From: Thermoleophilia bacterium SCSIO 60948
Lineage (GTDB): Bacteria > Actinomycetota > Thermoleophilia > Solirubrobacterales > 70-9
Reading direction: 5' to 3'
Assembly: GCA_021496505.1 (NCBI GenBank)
Contig: CP053031.1
Location: 1,542,001 to 1,606,000 of the forward strand
DNA: 64,000 nucleotides
A model generated the notes under the pieces. That model was not told the origin of the DNA. It worked only from the letters and a program-made list of their open reading frames with translations, and did not search any database. Positions 42,327 through 49,874 of the stretch are shown here, piece after piece (the stretch's first letter is position 1; the number at the start of each line of letters is the position of its first letter). A program made the position numbers and the translations under genes.

Positions 42327-42725
42327 TTATGTCAACCCGTCTCGCCGTGGCGGCGGTCCGATGCCCGGATCCCGCTCGAAGCGGGTGGCGATCGTCAACA
42401 GCAGGTGCAGGATCCCGAGCACGATGAAGATCCAGGTCGGCGTCGCCTCCGACGAGAAACCGAAGACGAAAGGCGAGGCGATGAGGATCACCGCGAGCAC
42501 GAAGTCGAGAACGACGTGCGCGCCGACCGGGATCTGGGAGATCAGGCCGGTCGGCATGTCGCTGCTCGCGGCGATGATCAGGATCAGGACCCCGAGGATC
42601 ACGGAGACGGCGACGGCTCCCGACGAGCCGTACTCGACGAGGATCGGCGCGACGATCAGCAGCAGTCCGGCGACGTACTCGACGAGGCCGTGGACGACGG
42701 CGGGGACGGGACCGCGTTTGAGCAC
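42327..42725 (-). CDS. Four-helix membrane protein (SPW-repeat-like)
   Basis: 132 residues from GTG 42725. Four hydrophobic segments: YVAGLLLIVAPILVEYG, VAVSVILGVLILIIAASSD, VVLDFVLAVILIASPFVFGF and WIFIVLGILHLLLTIATR. The repeated LLIVAP.../LIASPFVFGF pattern resembles SPW-type repeats. A TAGATT hexamer 7 bases before the GTG indicates a leaderless transcript. Function unknown. Confidence 0.75.
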   Translation of the reverse strand: MLKRGPVPAVVHGLVEYVAGLLLIVAPILVEYGSSGAVAVSVILGVLILIIAASSDMPTGLISQIPVGAHVVLDFVLAVILIASPFVFGFSSEATPTWIFIVLGILHLLLTIATRFERDPGIGPPPRRDGLT

Positions 42726-42732
42726 GGGCGGA

Positions 42733-42738
42733 AATCTA
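42733..42738 (-). promoter_or_regulatory. -10 hexamer of membrane protein gene (leaderless)
   Basis: Minus-strand TAGATT, 7 bases upstream of GTG 42725. Confidence 0.4.
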
Positions 42739-42793
42739 CTCTCGCCGCGGACGCTTCGGAGGGCTTCACCCAGTCCTAATCATTCGAGTATCC

Positions 42794-42807
42794 ATAACGA
42801 GCGTTAT
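42794..42807. promoter_or_regulatory. Perfect 14-bp palindrome ATAACGAGCGTTAT
   Basis: It lies in an AT-rich island (about 42775-42830) within the divergent gap between the membrane protein and the GH3 gene. The symmetry and isolation suggest a regulator binding site; no regulator is assigned. Confidence 0.4.
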
Positions 42808-42956
42808 CGAGCATTGATTTCGCATCCGGCCCGGAGCGTTGCCCGGCGACCGCGCAGGGTCCCCCGGGACTCGATGACTGATAGACGTGGCCGATCGCCG
42901 TTCGTTCCCGTCGCTCGCCCGCCAGAACCCGGTTCCGACGCTGGACCGTTCTGGCC

Positions 42957-44006
42957 TTGGCCGGACTCGCGTTCGTCGGCGGGTGCGCCGTCGGCCTCGG
43001 ACCCGTCGGGCCGCGGCCTGAGCCGACGGCGGCGCTTCGCTGCGGCGGCCCGCTCCCCGCGGTCGCCGGCCAGAAGCTGATGGTCCGGATGCAGGACGAG
43101 GCGACGCCGGAGCTGATCGCCGCGACCCGCGCGGGCTCGCTCGGAGGTGTGATCCTGTTCCCGGTCGACCCCTCGGCGCGCGCTTCGGTGGCTCGCGAGG
43201 TCGCGAGGCTCCAGGATGCCGCCCGTGCCGCGGGACGGCCGCCGCTGCTGGTCGCCACCGACCAGGAGGGCGGCATCGTCGAGCGCTTCGACGGCCCGCC
43301 CGACGTCGCTCCGCCCCAGATCGGAGACGTTGATGCGGCCGCCCGAGAAGGTGCCGCGACCGGTGAGTTCATCGGCGAGATCGGGGTGACGATGGACCTC
43401 GCGCCGGTGCTCGACCTCGGGTTGCCCGGTGCCGCGGTCGGCGCCAGGACGTTCTCGGACGAGCCCGCCGAGGTCGCCCGCCTCGGCGGCGCGTTCGCTA
43501 CGGGCCTCGCCGATTCCGGCGTCAGCCCCGTCCTCAAGCACTTTCCCGGCATCGGGCGGACTGCGTCGAACACCGATGAGCAGCCGACGGAGATCAGCGC
43601 TTCGGCCGATGCGCTCGCCGCCGACATCGCGCCCTTTCGCAGCGCGATCGACGCCGGCGCTCCGGCGGTGATGGTCTCCAACGCCGCCTACCCGGCGCTG
43701 GGCGCCGATTCGGCCGCGGTCCTCGAGCGCCGAATCGTCACCGGCCTGCTGCGCGACCGGCTCGGCTTCGAGGGTGTCGTCGTCAGCGACGACCTGCTCG
43801 CCGGGGCGATCGGCGCCGAGGCGACCCCGGAGCGCGCCGCCGTCGCCGCGAGCGCCGCCGGGGTCGATGTCCTGCTCTACGCCGCGACGACCGTCGAGGG
43901 TCTCGACGCGACGCTGGTCCGTGCGGTCGAGGCCGGCAGCCTCGACGAGGACGAGTTGCGCGAGTCGTGCGCCCGGATCGCGGCGCTCAAGTACCTCGGT
44001 CCCTGA
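42957..44006 (+). CDS. Glycoside hydrolase family 3 protein, probable lipoprotein
   Basis: 349 residues from TTG 42957. NagZ-like GH3 domain: LVATDQEGGIVERFDGPPDV, MDLAPVLDLG, VLKHFPGIG, and the nucleophile-region VVVSDDLLAGAIGAEATPER. The NagZ loop that supplies the Asp-His acid/base dyad reads NTDEQPT and has no His, so the catalytic acid differs or activity is altered. The same frame upstream (from 42885) encodes a basic segment and LALAGLAFVGGC, a lipoprotein signal with lipobox Cys, but no ATG, GTG or TTG is in frame there. The true start is probably a non-standard upstream codon. Confidence 0.8.
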   Translation: MAGLAFVGGCAVGLGPVGPRPEPTAALRCGGPLPAVAGQKLMVRMQDEATPELIAATRAGSLGGVILFPVDPSARASVAREVARLQDAARAAGRPPLLVATDQEGGIVERFDGPPDVAPPQIGDVDAAAREGAATGEFIGEIGVTMDLAPVLDLGLPGAAVGARTFSDEPAEVARLGGAFATGLADSGVSPVLKHFPGIGRTASNTDEQPTEISASADALAADIAPFRSAIDAGAPAVMVSNAAYPALGADSAAVLERRIVTGLLRDRLGFEGVVVSDDLLAGAIGAEATPERAAVAASAAGVDVLLYAATTVEGLDATLVRAVEAGSLDEDELRESCARIAALKYLGP

Positions 44007-44046
44007 GCGTCCGCGATCCGGGTCCGTCCCGCGTGCTGAGTCGTGC

Positions 44047-44877
44047 TCAGTCCTTGCGGTAGGCGCGCACGGCGAGCGGCGCGAACACCGCGATCATCGC
44101 GGCCGACCAGATGAGCGAGCCGATCAGGTAGTAGCCGAGCGAGTGCTCGAGCCCGATCGCCGTCGTCTCGCCCAGCATCAGCGCGCGGCCGGTGTCGATC
44201 ATGAACGTCAGCGGCTGGTGCTCTGCGAAGACCTGCAGCACCTCGGGCATCGAGTCGATCGGGACGAACGCGCTCGACAGGAACGAGAACGGCACCGCGA
44301 GGATGCTGAGCCCCTGCGCGGCCTGCGAGCTGCCGCTGACGAGTCCGAGCCACATGAACACCCACGCGAACGCGAACGCGTAGACGGCGAGCAGCCCGAG
44401 CGCGAGCGCGAGCTCGGCGATCGACCCTCCGAGCCCGAAGCCGACGGCGAACCCGACGGCGAGCGTGACGAGCCCGACGACCCACATCAGCGCGGCATCG
44501 GCGAACGCCCGCCCCGCGAGCGTCGCGACGTCGCCGATCGGCAGCGAGCGCAACCGGTCGTTGAGGCCGGCGACGGCCTCCTCGGCGATCGCCACCGCGG
44601 AGCCGCCCGCCGTGAACAGGAGCCCGGAGAACACGAACCCCGGGATCAGGAAATCGACGTAGCTCGTCCCCGGAACCCCGATCGCACCGCCGATCACGTA
44701 GCGGAACATGAGCAGGAAGATCACGCTCTGGACGATCGAGATCGCGAGGATCTGCGGGGTGCGAAACAGCTTCAGCGCCGTCCGCCGCGCCATCGTCGCG
44801 AGCGTCGTCAGCGCGCTCGCCGTCCCTTCGGGGCGCCGCAGTCCGGTGCCGAGGTTGCCGGCGGTCGTGTCGGTCAT
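44047..44877 (-). CDS. ABC-2 type transporter permease (DrrB-like)
   Basis: 276 residues. Six predicted membrane spans, among them ILAISIVQSVIFLLMFRYVI, YVDFLIPGFVFSGLLFTAGG, ALMWVVGLVTLAVGFAVGFG and LSILAVPFSFLSSAFVP. EAVAGLNDRLRSLPIG is the coupling-helix-like element of the DrrB/ABC2 family. The start overlaps the ATPase stop (ATGA). Together they should export a hydrophobic compound or lipid. Confidence 0.92.
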   Translation of the reverse strand: MTDTTAGNLGTGLRRPEGTASALTTLATMARRTALKLFRTPQILAISIVQSVIFLLMFRYVIGGAIGVPGTSYVDFLIPGFVFSGLLFTAGGSAVAIAEEAVAGLNDRLRSLPIGDVATLAGRAFADAALMWVVGLVTLAVGFAVGFGLGGSIAELALALGLLAVYAFAFAWVFMWLGLVSGSSQAAQGLSILAVPFSFLSSAFVPIDSMPEVLQVFAEHQPLTFMIDTGRALMLGETTAIGLEHSLGYYLIGSLIWSAAMIAVFAPLAVRAYRKD

Positions 44878-45890
44878 CGGGCGACCTCCATCTCGGGTTC
44901 GCGGGAGCCCGCGTCATCGTCATCTCCGTCGGCGGCCTCGCCCCCGTCCTCCGGCGCGTGACCGGTGAGCGCGAGGAAGACGTCGTCGAGCGTCGGGCGG
45001 CGCAGGCCGATGTCCTCGCTCGCGATCCCCTCGCGCGCCAGCGCCTGGACCACCTCGATCAGCGCGTCGCCGCCCGTGGTCGTCGGCATCGCGACCCGCT
45101 GGCGCGCGCGATCGACCTGGACCTCGTCGCCGAGCCCGCCGAGCAGCTCCGCGGCCCGGTCGAGGTCTCCCGCGTCGCGGACGCGCAGGTCGACGACATC
45201 GCGCCCCGCCTTGGACTTGAGCTCGTCGCCGGTCCCCTCGGCGACGAGGCGCCCGTGATCGATGATCGCGATCCGGTCGGCGAGCCTGTCGGCCTCGTCG
45301 AGGTACTGCGTCGTCAGCAGGACGTCGGTGCCGCTCGCGACGAGCCGCTCGATCGCGACCCAGAGATCGTTGCGGCTGCGCGGGTCGAGGCCGGTGGTCG
45401 GCTCGTCGAGCAACAGGATCTCTGGTGCCCCGACGAGGCTCGCCCCGAGGTCCAGGCGCCGTCGCATCCCGCCCGAGTAGCCCTTGACGAGCCGCCCGCC
45501 GGCGTCGGAGAGGCCGAGCTGATCGAGCACCTCGTCGGCTGCCCGGCCGGCCTCGCGGCGCGTGTGCCCGAACAGCCGCGCGACCATGACCAGGTTCTCG
45601 CGACCCGTCATCGCGGGCTCGACGGCGGCGCTCTGACCGGCGAGGCCGATCTTGCGACGGACCGCCTGCGGCTCGCGCGTCACGTCGTGCCCCGCGACGG
45701 TCAGCCGGCCCCCGTCCGGGCGCGTCAGCGTCGCGATCGTCCTGATCAGGGTCGTCTTGCCGGCCCCGTTCGGGCCGAGGACCGAGAGGACCTGTCCGCG
45801 CTCGGCGACGAGGTCGAGGCCGGCGAGTGCCTCCACCTCCCCGTAGCGCTTCTCGAGCCCCTCGGCCGTGATGATCTGGGTCTTCTGCAT
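44874..45890 (-). CDS. ABC transporter ATP-binding protein (DrrA-like)
   Basis: 338 residues from ATG 45890; the longer frame would cross the operator. Walker A LGPNGAGKTTLIRTIATLTR, Q-loop GLAGQSAAV, signature VKGYSGGMRRRLDLGASLVG, Walker B EILLLDEPTTGLDPRSRNDL, H-loop TTQYLDEADRLADRI. The C-terminal extension (about 225-320) with the GEDIGLRRPTLDDVF-type ending is typical of DrrA. An acidic tail follows. It is divergent from a TetR gene, the classic drug-exporter arrangement. Confidence 0.94.
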   Translation of the reverse strand: MQKTQIITAEGLEKRYGEVEALAGLDLVAERGQVLSVLGPNGAGKTTLIRTIATLTRPDGGRLTVAGHDVTREPQAVRRKIGLAGQSAAVEPAMTGRENLVMVARLFGHTRREAGRAADEVLDQLGLSDAGGRLVKGYSGGMRRRLDLGASLVGAPEILLLDEPTTGLDPRSRNDLWVAIERLVASGTDVLLTTQYLDEADRLADRIAIIDHGRLVAEGTGDELKSKAGRDVVDLRVRDAGDLDRAAELLGGLGDEVQVDRARQRVAMPTTTGGDALIEVVQALAREGIASEDIGLRRPTLDDVFLALTGHAPEDGGEAADGDDDDAGSREPEMEVAR

Positions 45891-45901
45891 GGCGGCCAGT
45901 A

Positions 45902-45938
45902 TCAACCAAACGATTGAATGTGTCAATCAAATGGTTGA
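45902..45938. promoter_or_regulatory. Tandem TetR operators between exporter and regulator genes
   Basis: The 37-bp element is an overall inverted repeat (TCAACCA...GATTGA-ATGTG-TCAATC...TGGTTGA). Each arm is itself a near-palindrome, CAACCAAACGATTG (45903-45916) and CAATCAAATGGTTG (45924-45937), with centres 21 bp apart, two helical turns. The right site overlaps the TetR -35. Confidence 0.7.
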
Positions 45939-45963
45939 AGGGATCGCCTGTGAGGCGTAGAAT
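45935..45963 (+). promoter_or_regulatory. Promoter of tetR gene
   Basis: TTGAAG (45935-45940), 17 bases, TAGAAT (45958-45963), then 10 bases to ATG 45974. The -35 lies within the operator, so TetR should repress itself. Confidence 0.6.
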
Positions 45964-45973
45964 CGGCTCTGGA

Positions 45974-46675
45974 ATGGCGGAGCGACGGCAATCACCTGAT
46001 CGCGTCCTGCGCGACCAGATTCGCCGGCAGGCGCGCGACGACGCCGCGCCCGGCACGGAGAAGGCGCGCGGTGAGCGCGCCTCCGAGTCCGAGTCGAGCC
46101 GCGACCTGCTGCTCGACGCGGCGATGGCCGAGTTCGGAGCCAAGGGGCTTGCGGGCGCGCGCGTGAGCGAGATCGCCAGACGCGCCGGCGTCAACGCCCA
46201 GCTCATCTCCTACTACTTCGGCGGCAAGCAGGGCCTCTACGAAGCGATCCTCGAGCGCTGGTACGAGCGCGAGACCCAGCTGCAGGACCCCGAGATCAGT
46301 CTCGCCGACCTCACCTGGCGCTATTTCGACGTCGCCTTCAGCCAGGACGACATGCAACGGCTGTTCGTTCGCGAGACGCTCGAGCAGGATCCGGCGGCGG
46401 TCGACTACGAGCCCGACGGCGAGGACCTCGCCTCGATGCGCGAGTACAAGCGCCGCGGGGAGATCGGAGACGATCTCGATCCCGGGTTCGTCCTGCTCAT
46501 GCTCCAGTCGATGGTCGTCGCGCAGTCGATCTTCCCGGCCGAGGTCAAACGACTCACCGGCCTCGACGTGCACTCGCCCGAGTTCCACGAGTTCGGCGGT
46601 GAGCAGATCCGCCGCATCGTCGAGCGTCTCGGCGACCGGCCGCCGGATGCCGGCGGGCCGGACGCGTCTAGTTGA
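45974..46675 (+). CDS. TetR-family transcriptional repressor
   Basis: 233 residues from ATG 45974. After a charged N-terminus of about 40 residues, the HTH reads DLLLDAAMAEFGAKGLAGAR then VSEIARRAGVNAQLISYYFG, with GGKQGLYEAI closing it. The C-terminal ligand domain (about 105-225) is all-helical and acidic. It is divergent from the DrrAB-like exporter and almost certainly represses it through the tandem operators. The last 8 bases overlap the convergent algH gene. Confidence 0.93.
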   Translation: MAERRQSPDRVLRDQIRRQARDDAAPGTEKARGERASESESSRDLLLDAAMAEFGAKGLAGARVSEIARRAGVNAQLISYYFGGKQGLYEAILERWYERETQLQDPEISLADLTWRYFDVAFSQDDMQRLFVRETLEQDPAAVDYEPDGEDLASMREYKRRGEIGDDLDPGFVLLMLQSMVVAQSIFPAEVKRLTGLDVHSPEFHEFGGEQIRRIVERLGDRPPDAGGPDASS

Positions 46676-47210
46676 GCGAGGGGTCCTCGGGCATCCTCGA
46701 GAGCAGGGCGAACTGACCGCCCTTGCGCTCGAGGACGTCGGCCCAGAGCCGCTCTGGATCGGCCGGGAAGAGCTCGCGCGGGATCGGCGGCTCGACGATC
46801 CAGTCCTCGCGCTCGAGCTCGGCCTCGAGCTGGCCGGCCGCCCAGCCCGAGTAACCCGCGTAGACGCGCGCGCGGCGCACGTGATCGGCCGCGGCGGCCT
46901 TGTCGGCGTCGGCAGCCAGGAAGCCGACGTCGGCGACGACGAGCCAGGCGGAGGCGGCCGGATCGGTGAACTCGCAGAGGACGACCACGGCGTTCGGCTG
47001 GACCGGACCTCCGACGTAGAGCGGCTCGCCACCGCCGAGGCCCTCGAGCTCGTCGATCGAGTCGGTCGAGATCGTCTCCGATGGACGGTTGAGCACGATC
47101 CCCATGGCGCCCTCCTCCGAGTGCTGGGTCACCAGTACAACCGAGCGGGCGAAGTTCGGGTCGTCGAGCGCCGGTGAGGCGATCAGCAGCTTGCCGCGCA
47201 GCGAGTCCAC
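46668..47210 (-). CDS. YqgE/AlgH family protein (UPF0301)
   Basis: 180 residues, GTG start. It begins MDSLRGKLLIASPALDDPNF and shows RSVVLVTQHSEEGAMGIVLN, LYVGGPVQPNAVVVLCEF and RARVYAGYSGWAAGQLEAEL, the full AlgH signature. Single compact domain of normal length. The biochemical function of the family is not settled. CATAGT lies 7 bases before the start. Confidence 0.93.
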   Translation of the reverse strand: MDSLRGKLLIASPALDDPNFARSVVLVTQHSEEGAMGIVLNRPSETISTDSIDELEGLGGGEPLYVGGPVQPNAVVVLCEFTDPAASAWLVVADVGFLAADADKAAAADHVRRARVYAGYSGWAAGQLEAELEREDWIVEPPIPRELFPADPERLWADVLERKGGQFALLSRMPEDPSLN

Positions 47211-47217
47211 GCGCCCA

Positions 47218-47223
47218 ACTATG
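47218..47223 (-). promoter_or_regulatory. -10-like hexamer of algH
   Basis: Minus-strand CATAGT, 7 bases before GTG 47210. The same hexamer and spacing occur before the ppx gene. Confidence 0.35.
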
Positions 47224-47231
47224 GCGAGGGC

Positions 47232-47237
47232 TACGCT
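47232..47237 (+). promoter_or_regulatory. -10 hexamer of thioredoxin-TPR gene
   Basis: TACGCT, 9 bases before ATG 47247. Two divergent -10 elements fit in a 36-base gap with algH. Confidence 0.4.
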
Positions 47238-47246
47238 CCTCGGCGG

Positions 47247-48005
47247 ATGATCAGCGACGTCTCAGAGACCAGCTTCGAGCAGGCCGTCGTCGAGCGCTCA
47301 CGCGAGGTCCCGGTGGTCGTCGACTTCTGGGCCGAGTGGTGCGGACCGTGCCGCCAGCTGACCCCGGCGCTCGAGGCCGCGGCACGCAGCCGCGACGGGG
47401 ACGTCGACCTCGCGAAGGTCGACACGGACGCGAACCAGAATCTCGCCGCGGCGTTCGGGATCCGCGGTATCCCCGCGGTCAAGGCGTTCCGCAACGGCCA
47501 GGTGGTCGCCGAGTTCACCGGGGCGATCCCGCCGGCGCAGGTCGAGACGTTCTTCGACGGCCTCGTTCCGACCGCGGCCGACCAACTGGCCGCCGCGGGT
47601 GACGAGGCCTCGCTCCGAGCCGCGCTCGAGGCGGACCCGCGCCACCGCGACGGCGCACTGGCGCTCGGGCGCCTCCTGATCAGCCGCGGTGGTCCCGACG
47701 AGCTGACGGAGGCCAAGCAGCTGCTCGAGGCCGTGCCGGGCGACTTCGAGGCCGAGGGGCTCGCGGCCCGTGCCGAGCTCGGATCCTCGGCGGGTCGAGC
47801 CCAGCTCGATCCCGCGTTCGCGGCCTGGGACGACGGCCGCTACGAGGACGCGCTCGAGGCGCTCCAGGCACGTTTCGCGACCTCGAGCGACCCCGCCGAG
47901 CGCGACGCTCTGCGGAAGGTTCTCGTCGCGATCTTCACCGAGCTCGGCGCCGACCATCCACTTGCCCGTGAGCACCGCCGCCGACTGGCGGCGGTGCTGC
48001 ACTAG
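47247..48005 (+). CDS. Thioredoxin domain with C-terminal TPR (CnoX/YbbN-like)
   Basis: 252 residues. Thioredoxin domain about 5-110: VVVDFWAEWCGPCRQLTPAL carries the WCGPC active site, and GIRGIPAVKAF the cis-Pro loop. Residues about 115-250 are helical tetratricopeptide-like repeats (ALALGRLLISRGGPDELTEA, FAAWDDGRYEDALEALQARF). This layout matches CnoX, a chaperedoxin that protects clients under oxidative stress. No signal peptide. ccdA follows after 17 bases, suggesting joint thiol control. Confidence 0.9.
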   Translation: MISDVSETSFEQAVVERSREVPVVVDFWAEWCGPCRQLTPALEAAARSRDGDVDLAKVDTDANQNLAAAFGIRGIPAVKAFRNGQVVAEFTGAIPPAQVETFFDGLVPTAADQLAAAGDEASLRAALEADPRHRDGALALGRLLISRGGPDELTEAKQLLEAVPGDFEAEGLAARAELGSSAGRAQLDPAFAAWDDGRYEDALEALQARFATSSDPAERDALRKVLVAIFTELGADHPLAREHRRRLAAVLH

Positions 48006-48022
48006 GCGGAAGGGCCGGGCGC

Positions 48023-48757
48023 GTGCCCGCGGATCCGAGCGTCGGCGTCGGAGTCCTGGCCGCCGTGCTGGCCGGCTTCGTCTCGTTCCTCTCGCCCTGC
48101 GTCCTGCCGCTCGTTCCCGGCTACCTGTCGGCGGTCTCAGGGGTCCTTCCATCGGACCTCGAGCGGGCTCGCGTCTGGACGGTGCTTCGACCCGCGCTGC
48201 TGTTCGTCGCGGCGTTCTCGGCGATCTTCATCCTGCTCGGACTCACGGCGACGTCGATCGGCGGTCTGCTCCGCGACAACATCGGCTGGCTGACCGACGT
48301 CGCGGCGGTCCTGATCATCGTCATGGGGCTGCTGTTCGTCCTCTCCCCCTTCGTCCCGCGACTCGGCCGCGAGTGGCACTCGACCGCGCTCCTCGCGCGC
48401 GCCGGTAAGGGTGGCCCCCTGATCGCCGGGGCCGCCTTCGCGATCGCATGGACGCCTTGCATCGGGCCGACGCTCGGCGCGATCCTGACCGCCGCCTCGC
48501 TGAGCGACTCGGTCGCTCGCGGCGGGCTGCTGCTCGCCGCCTACTCGGCCGGCCTGGCGATCCCGTTCCTGATCACGGCTGTGGCCTTCGGCCAGGCCTC
48601 GACGGCGTTCGGGGTCGTCAAGCGCCACTACCGGGCGATCGTCGTCTTCGGCGGGCTGGTGCTGATCGCGATGGGTCTCGCGATCCTGACCGGCGAATTC
48701 GAGCGGCTCAACCAGCTCGCCCAGGGTTGGACGAGCGACCTCGGCCTGAACCTCTGA
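48023..48757 (+). CDS. ccdA: Cytochrome c biogenesis / thiol transporter CcdA
   Basis: 244 residues, GTG start. Six membrane spans. The signature GFVSFLSPCVLPLVPGYLSA carries the first redox Cys with its Pro-rich turn, and AIAWTPCIGPTLGAILTAAS the second in span 4. The C-terminal spans include VVFGGLVLIAMGLAILTGEF. CcdA passes reducing equivalents across the membrane to cytochrome c maturation proteins. It may serve the c-type cytochrome at 20550. Confidence 0.93.
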   Translation: MPADPSVGVGVLAAVLAGFVSFLSPCVLPLVPGYLSAVSGVLPSDLERARVWTVLRPALLFVAAFSAIFILLGLTATSIGGLLRDNIGWLTDVAAVLIIVMGLLFVLSPFVPRLGREWHSTALLARAGKGGPLIAGAAFAIAWTPCIGPTLGAILTAASLSDSVARGGLLLAAYSAGLAIPFLITAVAFGQASTAFGVVKRHYRAIVVFGGLVLIAMGLAILTGEFERLNQLAQGWTSDLGLNL

Positions 48758-48760
48758 GGC

Positions 48761-49063
48761 TCAGACCTCGCGGTGTCCGGGGCCGCCGGGCGCGACCATC
48801 GGGCCGCCGACCTCGACCTCGGTGCCGACGGCCTCGGTCTCCTCGAGACCCTCGCCGTCGCCCTCGCGCGAGCAGACGATCCGGAAGCGGCCGGTTGCGA
48901 GCTCCGGGTCGCCGACGAGGGGAAGGCCGCGGATCTCGTCCCACCCGAGCCGCTCGATCTCGAACGGGTTCATCCGCACCTCCGATGCCGGAAACGGGCA
49001 CGAGGAGTTGTGCTGGTCGATCGCCTTCGAGATCGCCTCGAGGTTCTTCGCGGCTGAGCCCAT
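48761..49063 (-). CDS. Conserved small hypothetical protein
   Basis: 100 residues, ATG start. It reads AISKAIDQHNSSCPFPASEV then MNPFEIERLGWDEIRGLPLV, ending with a Gly-rich tail. Two Cys (SSCPF and FRIVCSRE) are notable. Codon usage matches real genes and the antisense alternatives look worse. No family was recognised. It is convergent with ccdA, with 3 bases between stops. Confidence 0.55.
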   Translation of the reverse strand: MGSAAKNLEAISKAIDQHNSSCPFPASEVRMNPFEIERLGWDEIRGLPLVGDPELATGRFRIVCSREGDGEGLEETEAVGTEVEVGGPMVAPGGPGHREV

Positions 49064-49219
49064 CGCGCCCGAATCGTAGGCGCTGGAGCGCGAAAAGTCT
49101 GCGGTTTTCTACGGACCCCATCCTCCGCTCGAATGACGCCTTCTGGCCGCACGGCGTGTCAGAGTGCCGAGCGCTCCGGACTCGAGTGATCCGGATCGAT
49201 GCATCACATGGAGGGTTTT

Positions 49220-49855
49220 TTGAAACTGAACAAGAAGGCGCGTGCCGCGGTGGGCACGTTGGCCGTCGTGACCGGGGTCGGCGCGGCGATGGTCGCCGGC
49301 GGCGCAACCGCCGCCAACCAGGGCACGACCACGACGGAGCCACCGACCACGACGACCACGACGACGACCACCATTCCGCCGCTCGACGAGCAGACGGTCT
49401 ACATGCGCGGTACGGGTAAGGATCTGCGGTTCGAGTTCGAGGGCATCGGCGGGTCCGACGTCCTGGTGCGTGGCGAGCCGCTGAACGTCGTCAACGAGAC
49501 GGATCCGCAGGGCGTCGGCCCGCACACGTTCACGTTGCTCTCGCAGCCGACGATCGACAAGGCGCCGAACGGCCGCAAGTGCTTCACGCCGAAGGAGATC
49601 TGCCGGATCATCGCCGACTGGCACGAGTTCGTCCCGCCCGAGACCGTCAACAAGCCGGTCGTCCGCGTCGGTGGCCCGGGCTGGAACCAGAAGGGCACGA
49701 AGCGCAAGAAGGGCGACTCCTGGTTCTCGGGCCAACAGGATGAGGAGTTCTCCCAGGACTTGACGTCGAACCAGCAGCGGCTTCGGTTCTTCTGCGCGGT
49801 CCACCCGAACATGCGCGGCTCGATCGAGATCGAGGACGCGATCCCGACCAAGTAG
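49220..49855 (+). CDS. Secreted cupredoxin-like copper protein
   Basis: 211 residues from TTG 49220, chosen because GGAGGG (49210-49215) sits 4 bases before it and MKLNKKARAAVGTLAVVTG then makes a proper signal peptide; ATG 49199 or 49208 would place that ribosome site inside the gene. A Thr-rich linker (about 35-55) follows. The domain has GPHTFTLL (first His ligand) and RFFCAVHPNMRGSIEI, with Cys, His and Met of a type 1 copper site. The multicopper oxidase gene follows after 19 bases, so it is a likely electron donor or copper carrier. Confidence 0.82.
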   Translation: MKLNKKARAAVGTLAVVTGVGAAMVAGGATAANQGTTTTEPPTTTTTTTTTIPPLDEQTVYMRGTGKDLRFEFEGIGGSDVLVRGEPLNVVNETDPQGVGPHTFTLLSQPTIDKAPNGRKCFTPKEICRIIADWHEFVPPETVNKPVVRVGGPGWNQKGTKRKKGDSWFSGQQDEEFSQDLTSNQQRLRFFCAVHPNMRGSIEIEDAIPTK

Positions 49856-49874
49856 CAACGGTTCGGATCAGGCG

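Noticed and set aside
42330-42335. Minus-strand TTGACA as a -35 element for the sigma gene
   Set aside because: It is the last two codons of the membrane protein gene, and no -10 follows at 16-18 bases.
44036-44050. CTGAG-TCGTG-CTCAG hairpin between GH3 and permease genes as terminator
   Set aside because: Only 5 bp, overlaps the permease stop, no T-tract.
49214-49222. T-run near 49216-49221 as a terminator
   Set aside because: No GC stem precedes it, and it lies between a ribosome binding site and the cupredoxin start.
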